Shown here piece by piece: positions 1 to 6,054 of a stretch of 33,768 bases of DNA. The first letter of the stretch is position 1; each line of letters begins with the position of its first letter. Source of the stretch: Limisphaerales bacterium (lineage in GTDB: Bacteria > Verrucomicrobiota > Verrucomicrobiia > Limisphaerales > UBA11358). Both the position numbers and the translations under genes were made by a program. The notes beneath the pieces are model-generated. The model did no database searches. It worked only from the letters and a program-made list of their open reading frames with translations, and was not told the origin of the DNA. The stretch lies in the NCBI GenBank assembly GCA_003134375.1, contig PLAY01000129.1, positions 163-33,930 on the forward strand, in the 5' to 3' direction.

Positions 1-287
1 CGTTCTTCCCAGCGCAGCACTTTCAGCGTCACTTGCTGGAATTCCGGCAGTTTTGGAAACGTGACGACGTTCTCGCCGTCCAGCTTCACCTTGCCGTCCT
101 TTGGGTCGTGGAATGCTTCCCACACCGCCAGGCCAGGTTGCAACGCCAATTCATGCCGCGCGATGACGAATACGCCCGTCCCGTCTTTGCGCTTGTGCGC
201 TTTGGCGGCACTGGACATGACCACACCGCGAACGAACAGACCGTTCAGTTTTTCGGCTTGAGCAGGTTGTTTTGTGTCTTGAGCCAT
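1..287 (-). CDS. Partial small protein downstream of Rep (possible ssDNA-binding protein)
   Basis: The gene starts with ATG at 287-285 and stays open for 95 codons to the left edge of the window, so its C-terminus is missing. A very good ribosome binding site (AAAGGAGGG) lies about ten bases before the ATG, inside the end of the upstream Rep-like gene, which it overlaps by 43 bp. The visible protein begins MAQDTKQPAQAEKLNGLFV and is mixed in charge with no membrane segment. I do not recognise the family. Its place directly after a HUH Rep gene is where filamentous-phage and rolling-circle elements often carry a single-strand DNA-binding protein, and that role is offered only as inference from position. 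Confidence 0.6.
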   Translation of the reverse strand, partial: MAQDTKQPAQAEKLNGLFVRGVVMSSAAKAHKRKDGTGVFVIARHELALQPGLAVWEAFHDPKDGKVKLDGENVVTFPKLPEFQQVTLKVLRWEE

Positions 288-943
288 GATTTTAATCCCT
301 CCTTTCTGTTGATGATGATTTCCCCGCTGCCTTTGTAGCGACCATCCAGCGCAGCGGACAAAACCAGATGATCGAAAATGTCCCGATACGGCACCCGAAA
401 CCGCACTGTGCGCGCCAAGCCATTCTGCCGAAGCACGCCCATGCAGGCCCAACGCCAAATCCGCTGGACTGTCACCCAGCCCCGGTCCCACAGTCCGGCC
501 AGCAATTCCTTGGGCAAAAACCGGCGGGTCTGGAAAATCGCGTGGAAATGCACCCAACCGCTTTCGTGGAATTCCACCTTGATGCAGTAAGGCGCATCTA
601 TAGTGAAAGTCTTGCCCTCATGTTCCACACGATGCCGGAGCTGGTAAAACACCTTACGCAGCCAGTCGCGGCTGTCTTCAAAAGCCGTTTCCTCATCGAG
701 GTAAAGTTTTGGGTCAAGCGTGAAAGTCAGAAACAGCTTGCCGCTCACGTCGGGCAGCCGGTCCCAGAACCGCGCCAGAACCTTGAAGATGCCAACCGGA
801 TGAAACCACGACGCAGGAATGAATTCCTTGATGGTTTGTTCGTAGGCATCGGTTTGATTGGCGGCAGTCGCCGACAGGTTACGATCCCCACCCCCACCTC
901 CTTGGCTTACGGTTTCTTTGCGTGGTTCCCCAGGATGATTCAT
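245..943 (-). CDS. HUH-type rolling-circle replication initiator-like protein
   Basis: This 232-residue protein carries a motif resembling Rep motif I (KLFLTFTLDP, about residues 69-78) and a His-hydrophobic-His motif (VHFHAIF, H132 and H134). Together these point to the HUH endonuclease/Rep superfamily, which nicks DNA to start rolling-circle replication. The usual third motif, a catalytic Tyr followed by Lys (YxxKY type), is not obvious. The C-terminal part is basic and short, so activity is uncertain. The start is supported by GAGGT seven bases before the ATG and by a four-base ATGA overlap with the 48-residue ORF upstream. It lies in a minus-strand operon read from an integrase, which suggests replication of an integrated or excised small element such as an inovirus-like prophage. 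Confidence 0.7.
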   Translation of the reverse strand: MNHPGEPRKETVSQGGGGGDRNLSATAANQTDAYEQTIKEFIPASWFHPVGIFKVLARFWDRLPDVSGKLFLTFTLDPKLYLDEETAFEDSRDWLRKVFYQLRHRVEHEGKTFTIDAPYCIKVEFHESGWVHFHAIFQTRRFLPKELLAGLWDRGWVTVQRIWRWACMGVLRQNGLARTVRFRVPYRDIFDHLVLSAALDGRYKGSGEIIINRKEGLKSWLKTQNNLLKPKN

Positions 944-1086
944 GGCGTGACCTCTTTACCGTCTGGATTAATTGGCTCCCATTGTGGACGGAGGCACGGC
1001 AGGGGAATTGCTTTTAGGAGGAGCTTCGCTCGCGGAGGCTTTGAGTCCTGTGGCCGGACGGGCCGGTTGGGCAAAGGCGCATTCAT
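940..1086 (-). CDS. 48-residue proline-rich small ORF coupled to both neighbours
   Basis: ATG at 1086-1084 overlaps the stop codon of the preceding HTH gene, and its own stop at 942-940 overlaps the ATG of the Rep-like gene; both junctions read ATGA. The product starts MNAPLPNRPVRPQDSKPP and is rich in proline, arginine and lysine, with no recognised domain. No Shine-Dalgarno site of its own is obvious, so it would depend on translational coupling. The exact fit between two genes is the main argument that it is translated. The alternative is that it is a fortuitous reading frame in a 140-base spacer. Confidence 0.5.
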   Translation of the reverse strand: MNAPLPNRPVRPQDSKPPRAKLLLKAIPLPCLRPQWEPINPDGKEVTP

Positions 1087-1328
1087 TCCACACCCTTTCG
1101 CTTTGGCACTTTGGGCGTTTGGGCAAATTCACCGGCAGCGACACGGCGGTTGAATTCTTCGATGCCTGACCTGGTGAGATATTGCCGGCCGGCGATGTTG
1201 ACAGTGGTGAGCCAGCCCCTTTTGCGCCAGCGCCAGATGGTACAGGCCGTGACGCAAACTTGCTCCATCCACTTGTGGAGGCTGACGACAGCCGGCTCCG
1301 GCGCTACAATTAAAGATTGGATTTCCAT
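1083..1328 (-). CDS. Small helix-turn-helix protein (excisionase/AlpA-like)
   Basis: This 81-residue protein has a winged-helix or MerR-like DNA-binding fold of the excisionase type. A predicted recognition segment with an IWRWRKRGWL motif (residues about 31-40) is followed by the conserved wing-like stretch NIAGRQYLTRSGIEEF. Proteins of this size and pattern commonly act as excisionases or as repressors in integrative elements. It is the second of two such proteins in the operon. It ends in an ATGA overlap with the 48-residue ORF. No strong ribosome binding site precedes the ATG, and an inverted repeat lies about 25 bases upstream of the start. Confidence 0.75.
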   Translation of the reverse strand: MEIQSLIVAPEPAVVSLHKWMEQVCVTACTIWRWRKRGWLTTVNIAGRQYLTRSGIEEFNRRVAAGEFAQTPKVPKRKGVE

Positions 1329-1352
1329 GTCTCGCTGGACAAGAAAATCGCA

Positions 1353-1378
1353 TAACTACTTACTTCTGTCAATAGTTA
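1353..1378. promoter_or_regulatory. Inverted repeat with a TTGACA box upstream of the small HTH gene
   Basis: The six-base arms TAACTA and TAGTTA are separated by 14 bases, and the interval holds TTGACA on the minus strand. It lies between the two HTH genes and could be an operator over a -35 box. No convincing -10 box at normal spacing was found, so promoter function is inferred. Confidence 0.3.
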
Positions 1379-1696
1379 TTTTTTAACCTGTTCCTTTGCG
1401 CCCTCACGGCTCATTTTCCACATTTCCTTGACGCTGGGCTTATGCCAGGGACGCCCAGGTTCGCGCTTGAGGTTGATGAATTCCTCAATTTGATTGGCGG
1501 AAAGCCATTTCTTCCCGGCAAACTCCACCGGCTTGAAGGTTCCCTCAGTCACCAGGTCATTCACCCGCTGTTTGCTGACACCCAATAATTTAGCAGCCGT
1601 GGCAAAGGGCATAAGACCGCCATCGCGATTGCTTATTTCACGGAAACCCCGAATCATTTCCAGGAGGCTTTTGAGGTGTTTAAGCTGCTTGCTCAT
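1376..1696 (-). CDS. Helix-turn-helix protein (excisionase/MerR-like)
   Basis: This 106-residue protein contains one central helix-turn-helix (AAKLLGVSKQRVNDLVTEG, about residues 34-52) followed by the wing and helix typical of the excisionase family (KKWLSANQIEEFINLK). The N-terminal 30 residues form a probable amphipathic helix, and the C-terminus is highly basic. It is likely a DNA-binding regulator or excision factor of the left-hand element. The gene is first in the operon after the integrase, with a palindrome and AT-rich promoter-like sequence just upstream. Family assignment is confident; its exact regulatory role is not. Confidence 0.75.
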   Translation of the reverse strand: MSKQLKHLKSLLEMIRGFREISNRDGGLMPFATAAKLLGVSKQRVNDLVTEGTFKPVEFAGKKWLSANQIEEFINLKREPGRPWHKPSVKEMWKMSREGAKEQVKK

Positions 1697-1716
1697 GGCT
1701 GTAATTTATATATCGG

Positions 1717-1730
1717 TTGACAAAAGTCAA
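1717..1730. promoter_or_regulatory. TTGAC-N4-GTCAA palindrome, candidate operator
   Basis: This is a perfect 14-bp inverted repeat 20 bases upstream of the HTH gene that starts at 1696. On the minus strand it includes TTGACT, a possible -35 box, followed by the AT-rich stretch TATATAAAT. It is plausibly the binding site of one of the two HTH proteins. Confidence 0.4.
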
Positions 1731-1763
1731 TAAATATATGGCCGCGCAAACCATCGGTATCAA

Positions 1764-2978
1764 TTAACCGCTGGATTCAAGCAGCGCAGGACCAAAAAAA
1801 AGTTTCTGCGCCTGTCGTTGCGCGTGTTCGTTCGACAAGTGGCCATATACCTTGCCAATCAGAACACCGCCGTCCTGATGCCCCACCCACTTGGCAATCG
1901 TCATAAAATCAATCCCCGACATCACGCAATAGCTGATGAAGTAGTGCCGCAGATCGTGAAATCCGAACCGTGACACTTTTGCCTTTTCCCGCACCAGTCG
2001 CATGGTCTCGACAAAACTTTTTGCCGGTTCATCCCGCTCTCCACGTTGCGGTGACGGAAACAGCCATTCTGAATCAGGTGCCCGCCGCGTGCCCATGTCT
2101 TTCAAATGCGCCTCCAATTCGGCGTTAAAATCCACCACCCGCGCCTTGCGGTTTTTCGACATGCCGTCCGAACCGATGGTCAGTTGCTTGCACTCCCAAT
2201 CCACGTCCGACCATTTCAGCCGCAGCGTTTCATCCCGGCGCGCACCACAGGAGGCCATCAATTTCACATAATCGGCAAATTCCCGTCCGTTCTTGAAAGT
2301 TTTATCTTTCACTGCCGCCTCACACAATCGCTCAATGGTCTCCCTAGGCAGCAGCGTCCGCTTATGCGGCGTCCATTTCAACGGACGCAAATTTAGCGTG
2401 GGCAACGACATGATCCACCCATCATCCACCGCGCGATTCATCACATTCCGAAAACAGGTCACTTCCAGATTGACTGTCCGGCCGGAACGACCGGCGGCTT
2501 GACGCTTGGCGATGTAGCTGTTGACCAGCGCCCGCGTGATCCGATCCACCCGGACATGGCCCAAGTGTTCAATCCAATGATTGATGATAATGCGCTCCGT
2601 GTAGAGCGTGCTTTCCCGCTTGGCATCTTTAACGGCCTTGTAATAATCGAAGTATTGCTGCGCGTAGTCGGCAAACTTGGGTGTGCGTTTGAGAACGGGA
2701 AGCGCCCCCTTCCGGCGCTGCGTCAAAAGTTCCTGAAGTTTGGCCACCGCCTGGGCATCGGTGCCGACCCCTTCCAATGGCACACGCCTGACCTGCTTGA
2801 AGCCCGTGACTTGATCCTCGACGGTAAGCTGGGCGTAATAGCGCCCATTACGTTCCCACAGGCCGCGAATCGGACGCTTGCGTTTATCCACCACCTTCCT
2901 GTATGGTGTGGGCCGATGTTGATTTTGACTAACAACTGTGCGCTTGATGCTATGGCTTCCCGTATCACCGGATTGCAT
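1764..2978 (-). CDS. Tyrosine recombinase/integrase of the left-hand element
   Basis: This 404-residue site-specific recombinase has an N-terminal SAM-like core-binding domain (about residues 100-190) and a C-terminal catalytic domain. The full catalytic set is visible: R247 in GARRDE, a Lys in SKNRKARVV, H341 and R344 in HDLRHYF, H367 in GHQDG, and the nucleophile Y378 in KVYGHL. It is therefore expected to be active in integration and excision. It is transcribed away from the tRNA-Leu gene and its start lies 80 bp from the tRNA 5' end. Two direct CTAGCACAAT repeats lie in that gap. No strong Shine-Dalgarno is visible before the ATG at 2978. Confidence 0.93.
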   Translation of the reverse strand: MQSGDTGSHSIKRTVVSQNQHRPTPYRKVVDKRKRPIRGLWERNGRYYAQLTVEDQVTGFKQVRRVPLEGVGTDAQAVAKLQELLTQRRKGALPVLKRTPKFADYAQQYFDYYKAVKDAKRESTLYTERIIINHWIEHLGHVRVDRITRALVNSYIAKRQAAGRSGRTVNLEVTCFRNVMNRAVDDGWIMSLPTLNLRPLKWTPHKRTLLPRETIERLCEAAVKDKTFKNGREFADYVKLMASCGARRDETLRLKWSDVDWECKQLTIGSDGMSKNRKARVVDFNAELEAHLKDMGTRRAPDSEWLFPSPQRGERDEPAKSFVETMRLVREKAKVSRFGFHDLRHYFISYCVMSGIDFMTIAKWVGHQDGGVLIGKVYGHLSNEHAQRQAQKLFFGPALLESSG

Positions 2979-2987
2979 GGCGCAACT

Positions 2988-3009
2988 CTAGCACAATTAC
3001 TAGCACAAT
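2988..3009. repeat. Two direct CTAGCACAAT repeats beside the left integrase
   Basis: The decamer CTAGCACAAT occurs at 2988-2997 and again at 3000-3009, 12 bp apart, about one helical turn. The position between the integrase start and the tRNA gene suits an integrase arm site or an operator controlling the integrase. Function is inferred. Confidence 0.5.
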
Positions 3010-3019
3010 GTCAATATCA

Positions 3020-3045
3020 AAGCACTGGCACAGCAGAAAGTGCTT
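3020..3045. other. Seven-bp stem-loop upstream of tRNA-Leu
   Basis: AAGCACT at 3020-3026 can pair with AGTGCTT at 3039-3045 around a 12-base loop. It is followed by no T-run on the plus strand. It may be a processing or regulatory hairpin or an element end; no function can be assigned from sequence. Confidence 0.3.
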
Positions 3046-3058
3046 GTAAAATCAGGGT

Positions 3059-3143
3059 GCCCACGTGGCGGAATTGGCAGACGCGCTAGATTCAGGTTCT
3101 AGTGGGTAACACCGTACAGGTTCAAGTCCTGTCGTGGGCACCA
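3059..3143 (+). tRNA. tRNA-Leu (anticodon CAG), with encoded CCA
   Basis: This 85-nt gene folds as a class II tRNA. The acceptor arm is GCCCACG with CGTGGGC, the anticodon stem is CTAGA/TCTAG, and the loop TTCAGGT gives anticodon CAG. There is a long variable arm and a T-arm ACAGG-TTCAAGT-CCTGT. CCA is encoded at 3141-3143. The last 26 bases are repeated at 11370-11395, showing that an integrative element has used the 3' end as its attachment site while restoring a complete tRNA. Confidence 0.96.
3118..3143 (+). repeat. attL: 26-bp direct repeat at the tRNA-Leu 3' end
   Basis: The T-arm and acceptor 3' half of tRNA-Leu is identical over 26 bp to 11370-11395 and diverges at the next base (T here, G at the right copy). 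With an integrase gene immediately to the right, this is the left boundary of the integrated element. Confidence 0.88.
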
Positions 3144-3176
3144 TATTTGTTGAGGAAACCGGGGACTGTCCGGCTG

Positions 3177-3195
3177 TTTGCACAGAATTTGCACA
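3177..3195. promoter_or_regulatory. Left pair of TTTGCACA repeats (candidate integrase arm sites)
   Basis: TTTGCACA occurs at 3177-3184 and 3188-3195, 11 bp apart, 34 bp inside the left att repeat. The same octamer, in the same orientation and also paired at one-turn spacing, recurs near the right end, as expected for arm-type binding sites of a tyrosine integrase. Confidence 0.6.
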
Positions 3196-3223
3196 AAGAA
3201 AGCCTCGAAACCCTGACAAGCGA

Positions 3224-4477
3224 GTGACCTTCCCTGTCACAGTCGAGTTTTACGACCAGCGAGCCAAAGTCTATGCGCCCGCCAAGAACTTCCCGTTCTA
3301 CCGCGTCGCGTTCAAAGTGGCTGGCAAACGCCGGATGCTGACCTTTGGCAGCTACGGTGAAGCAAAGACGGCGGCAGAGAAAAAGGTGAAGGAACTTCAC
3401 AAAGGCCAGCAATCATCCGCCCTGACCGCAAAGCAGGCGCAAAACGCCCTCACCGTCCGCGATATGCTCGCCGCGTATCGGCAGGAAACCGGCAAGCTGG
3501 TTTCCATTGTCGAATTGACCGGCAACTACCTTTCCGCCGTCAAACAACTGCCGAAAGGCTGCTCGCTCACAGAGGCCGTCCGCGTGTATCGCCAGAGCAT
3601 TGCCGCCGTCCAGCGCAAGCTGCTGACGGAAGCCGTCAAAGAATTTTGCGACGCTCGCCGGCCAAAGGGCGTCTCACTGGACGGCAAGCGTTCTGCCCTG
3701 TCGCCGGTATATGTCCAAGACACCGAACGGCAGTTGAACGAATTTTCCGATGCAAACACTGGCGCGGACGTGTGCGACCTGACCAAACAGCACCTTGATC
3801 TGTTTATTGAATCTCACGCGACGCTTTCGCCCAAAAGCCGCAACCACTACCGCGCCACGCTGCGGATGTTTTTTGGCTGGTGCCAGCGGCGCGATTATCT
3901 CGCGGCCAACCACCGGCTGCTTGAAGCGGATGGACTGCGGAAAGAGGACGCGGACACCGGCGACGTGGATTATTACCGCCCGGCAGAACTGCGTTTGATG
4001 CTCGACAACGCCGCGCCGGAACTGGCCGTCATCATCGCCTTGCAAGCCTTTGGCGGATTGCGGCTGCAAGAAGCGTTGCGGCTCGACTGGGGCGACGTGT
4101 GGCGCGTGTCCGGCAATGTGGAAATCAGTTCTGCCAAAGCCAAGACGCGCTCCCGGCGGCTGGTGGAAATCAATTCGACTTTGGCCGCGTGGCTTGAACC
4201 ATATCGCCAGAATGAAGGCGCGGTGTCGAGCCTCACGCTCGACGCTTACACATGGCAGTTAATTCAGCTACGCAAGCGGCTGAAAATTCCATCACGGAAA
4301 AACGGGTTGCGTCATGGATTCCTGACCGCGCACTACGCCTTGAACCAGAACGAAAACCAGACGGCCGCACAGGCGGGCACGTCGCCCGCGATGCTATTCC
4401 GGCATTACAAAGGTTTGATGACAAAACCGGAGGCAGAAAAATGGTTCGCCGTGAAACCAAATCCTGCCAACTCGTGA
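3224..4477 (+). CDS. Tyrosine recombinase/integrase of the tRNA-Leu element
   Basis: This is a 417-residue site-specific recombinase. The reading frame is open from a GTG at 3134 inside the tRNA. I prefer the GTG at 3224 because recognisable protein begins there (VTFPVTVEFYDQ) and because the upstream codons would run through the tRNA end and the putative arm sites. The C-terminal domain shows the catalytic Arg (GGLRLQEALRLDW), a basic stretch with the likely Lys (AKAKTRSRRL), LRHGF with the second Arg/His pair, and the nucleophile Tyr in FRHYKGL. The first His of HxxR is Asn (NGLRH), and the usual GH dipeptide is GT. I recall similar substitutions in other integrases from this phylum. It overlaps the next gene by 37 bp. 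Confidence 0.9.
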   Translation: MTFPVTVEFYDQRAKVYAPAKNFPFYRVAFKVAGKRRMLTFGSYGEAKTAAEKKVKELHKGQQSSALTAKQAQNALTVRDMLAAYRQETGKLVSIVELTGNYLSAVKQLPKGCSLTEAVRVYRQSIAAVQRKLLTEAVKEFCDARRPKGVSLDGKRSALSPVYVQDTERQLNEFSDANTGADVCDLTKQHLDLFIESHATLSPKSRNHYRATLRMFFGWCQRRDYLAANHRLLEADGLRKEDADTGDVDYYRPAELRLMLDNAAPELAVIIALQAFGGLRLQEALRLDWGDVWRVSGNVEISSAKAKTRSRRLVEINSTLAAWLEPYRQNEGAVSSLTLDAYTWQLIQLRKRLKIPSRKNGLRHGFLTAHYALNQNENQTAAQAGTSPAMLFRHYKGLMTKPEAEKWFAVKPNPANS

Positions 4478-5379
4478 ACGCGAAACGAAAAGTCACTGCC
4501 CCAAAAGAGAATTGGCAGGCCATTCGTAGGCGTTACACATGGCACTTGCGCCCGCCATTCAAGGCAAAGTTCGACCGCGCGCATTGGTGGAATGGGCAGA
4601 AGGAAATTGAACCTGCTGCGGCTCTATACGAACTCGCCCGCCGTCACCCGCTTGTTCGGGAGAAGTGGCTCAAAGCAATTGCAGTAATCAAAAGTAATCG
4701 CCGCGCATTTCCCGTGCCTCTAGGAGTGCCATTTTTCGGCGGAGGGAAGTTCAGCAACATTATTTTAGACGAGCATTGGTTTAGTAATAACACCCAGTCC
4801 GGCAGTGTGCCACATTCCCTTTACTGGACGTGTCTCTTTGGCCTGAAATCATGGGCACAACTCGATTACACCGACCGCAGTAATTGGAAGTTTTGCGTCG
4901 GCCATTTGAAGGGTCTCGACTTCCGCGACGAGGAATTGCAATGCCGTTCCATCAACAAATTGGCCGATTGGAAAATCAGCGACCAGCGGGAAGCTGTCCT
5001 CGGTGACAAGGTGAAGGGAGTCAGACGTGGCTTGGAGATGGGAAAAATCCTCAATGCGAATCGTGCCGCAAATCCGCCAACCGCCGAAGAATGGGAAGCT
5101 GCTATTGCATACCGGGCGGTTGAAGCACATCGCCAAGGTTATCTGCTTTTGGCCGTCGCGCCAGATTTGCAATCGGACTATGCTGCATCATTGATGCAAA
5201 AGGTTTATGGCTCCGCAAAGCGCAAGTTCGCCAGCCCAAAACAAAGGGCACGCTGGAAAGATTGGCTACCTCTCATTGCTAAATTTGAAAACGAGGAACT
5301 TCTGCGTGACAAGAAAATCAAAAAATCCCAAGCATTTATCCGATACCGGCGCGCTCTGGATGGCATACACTTCGCGTAA
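4441..5379 (+). CDS. Unknown 312-residue cargo protein
   Basis: The start ATG at 4441 is chosen because GGAGG lies seven bases upstream. The frame is open back to 4252, but that part only overlaps the integrase. The protein is basic and soluble, without a signal peptide or membrane segments. Visible landmarks are a Trp/Arg-rich N-terminus (WQAIRRRYTWHLRPPF), a helix ALYELARRHPLVREKW near residues 55-70, a FGGGKF loop and a basic C-terminal helix. I do not recognise a functional family. Its slot directly behind the integrase is where integrative elements often carry accessory or defence genes, but nothing in the sequence shows such a role. Confidence 0.75.
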   Translation: MVRRETKSCQLVNAKRKVTAPKENWQAIRRRYTWHLRPPFKAKFDRAHWWNGQKEIEPAAALYELARRHPLVREKWLKAIAVIKSNRRAFPVPLGVPFFGGGKFSNIILDEHWFSNNTQSGSVPHSLYWTCLFGLKSWAQLDYTDRSNWKFCVGHLKGLDFRDEELQCRSINKLADWKISDQREAVLGDKVKGVRRGLEMGKILNANRAANPPTAEEWEAAIAYRAVEAHRQGYLLLAVAPDLQSDYAASLMQKVYGSAKRKFASPKQRARWKDWLPLIAKFENEELLRDKKIKKSQAFIRYRRALDGIHFA

Positions 5380-5434
5380 TTCTCCCGCGCAAGCGTGACG
5401 ACAACACCCCCAAACTAAAAGCGCGGATGCTGTT

Positions 5435-5464
5435 TTGAACATTGCCCAGTGTCGCGCGTAATGT
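5435..5464 (+). promoter_or_regulatory. Weak candidate promoter before the HTH-primase operon
   Basis: TTGAAC at 5435-5440 and TAATGT at 5459-5464 are separated by 18 bases and lie just before the ATG at 5471. The -10 match is poor and the transcript would be almost leaderless. Confidence 0.2.
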
Positions 5465-5470
5465 TGCGGC

Positions 5471-5755
5471 ATGAAGCACGACAGCGCAGCAAAGCCCGAA
5501 TCCGCCACGAGCAACGCAAAGTTGGCGGCCAAATCGCAACCGCAGCACACGCCCGGCAATGACCTGCCGCACGGCGACCGGCAATTCCTGACGAATAAAC
5601 AGCTTCAGGAAATTCTCCCGCTGTCCCGCCGCTCAATTTTCGAGTGGCGGCGCAAGGGGATTCTCCCTTCGATTCAAGTCGGCTCGAAAATTCTTTACCA
5701 CCGTGAAAGTGTCATTGCGGCATTACTGCGGCGGCAGGATGGAGGCGCACAATGA
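5471..5755 (+). CDS. Helix-turn-helix protein (excisionase/AlpA-like)
   Basis: This 94-residue protein has a disordered, polar N-terminus of about 38 residues. A small excisionase-type DNA-binding domain follows: FLTNKQLQEILPLSRRSIFEWRRKG is the likely helix-turn-helix, followed by the wing-like stretch VGSKILYHRESVIAALL. It resembles in pattern the two HTH proteins of the left-hand element. The stop overlaps the ATG of the next gene as ATGA, so the genes are probably co-translated. It likely controls excision or replication of the element. Confidence 0.78.
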   Translation: MKHDSAAKPESATSNAKLAAKSQPQHTPGNDLPHGDRQFLTNKQLQEILPLSRRSIFEWRRKGILPSIQVGSKILYHRESVIAALLRRQDGGAQ

Positions 5756-6054
5756 AACCCGCGCTCAACGAAGCCATTGGCAACCGCGAATTGTCCGCGT
5801 GGCAAACCGCGCCCAACTTGACATGGGTGCAAACCCGCTCGCCACAGTTCGCCCGCAAACTTTCGCAACGTAGTGATTCCCGGCTTGTGGTGCAGGGCGT
5901 CGCTGGCGGCTATCTCCGCACCTTTGAATTTCATCACGGGCTGGCATGGGCGCGGCGTTTGATTGCCCGTTACACCCAAAACGAAACGCCGACTAATGCG
6001 CAGATAACTACGCCAGTGTGCCCGCCCCGGCGGCGAATGGTTGAAGTCGGATGA
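5752..6054 (+). CDS. 100-residue protein between HTH and primase-like genes
   Basis: The gene is joined by ATGA overlaps to the HTH gene before it and the primase-like gene after it, which is strong evidence for translation and a shared job. The core (RSPQFARKLSQRSDSRLVVQ) is basic and is followed by an FEFHHGLAWARRLIARY helix. No membrane segment or signal peptide is present. I cannot name a family. From context it may be a replication accessory or DNA-binding partner of the primase-like protein, which is inference. Confidence 0.7.
   Translation: MKPALNEAIGNRELSAWQTAPNLTWVQTRSPQFARKLSQRSDSRLVVQGVAGGYLRTFEFHHGLAWARRLIARYTQNETPTNAQITTPVCPPRRRMVEVG

Noticed and set aside
3134..3223. Integrase start at GTG inside the tRNA
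   Set aside because: The frame is open, but these codons read through the tRNA end and the TTTGCACA pair and lack conserved character; GTG at 3224 is preferred, although the earlier start is not excluded.
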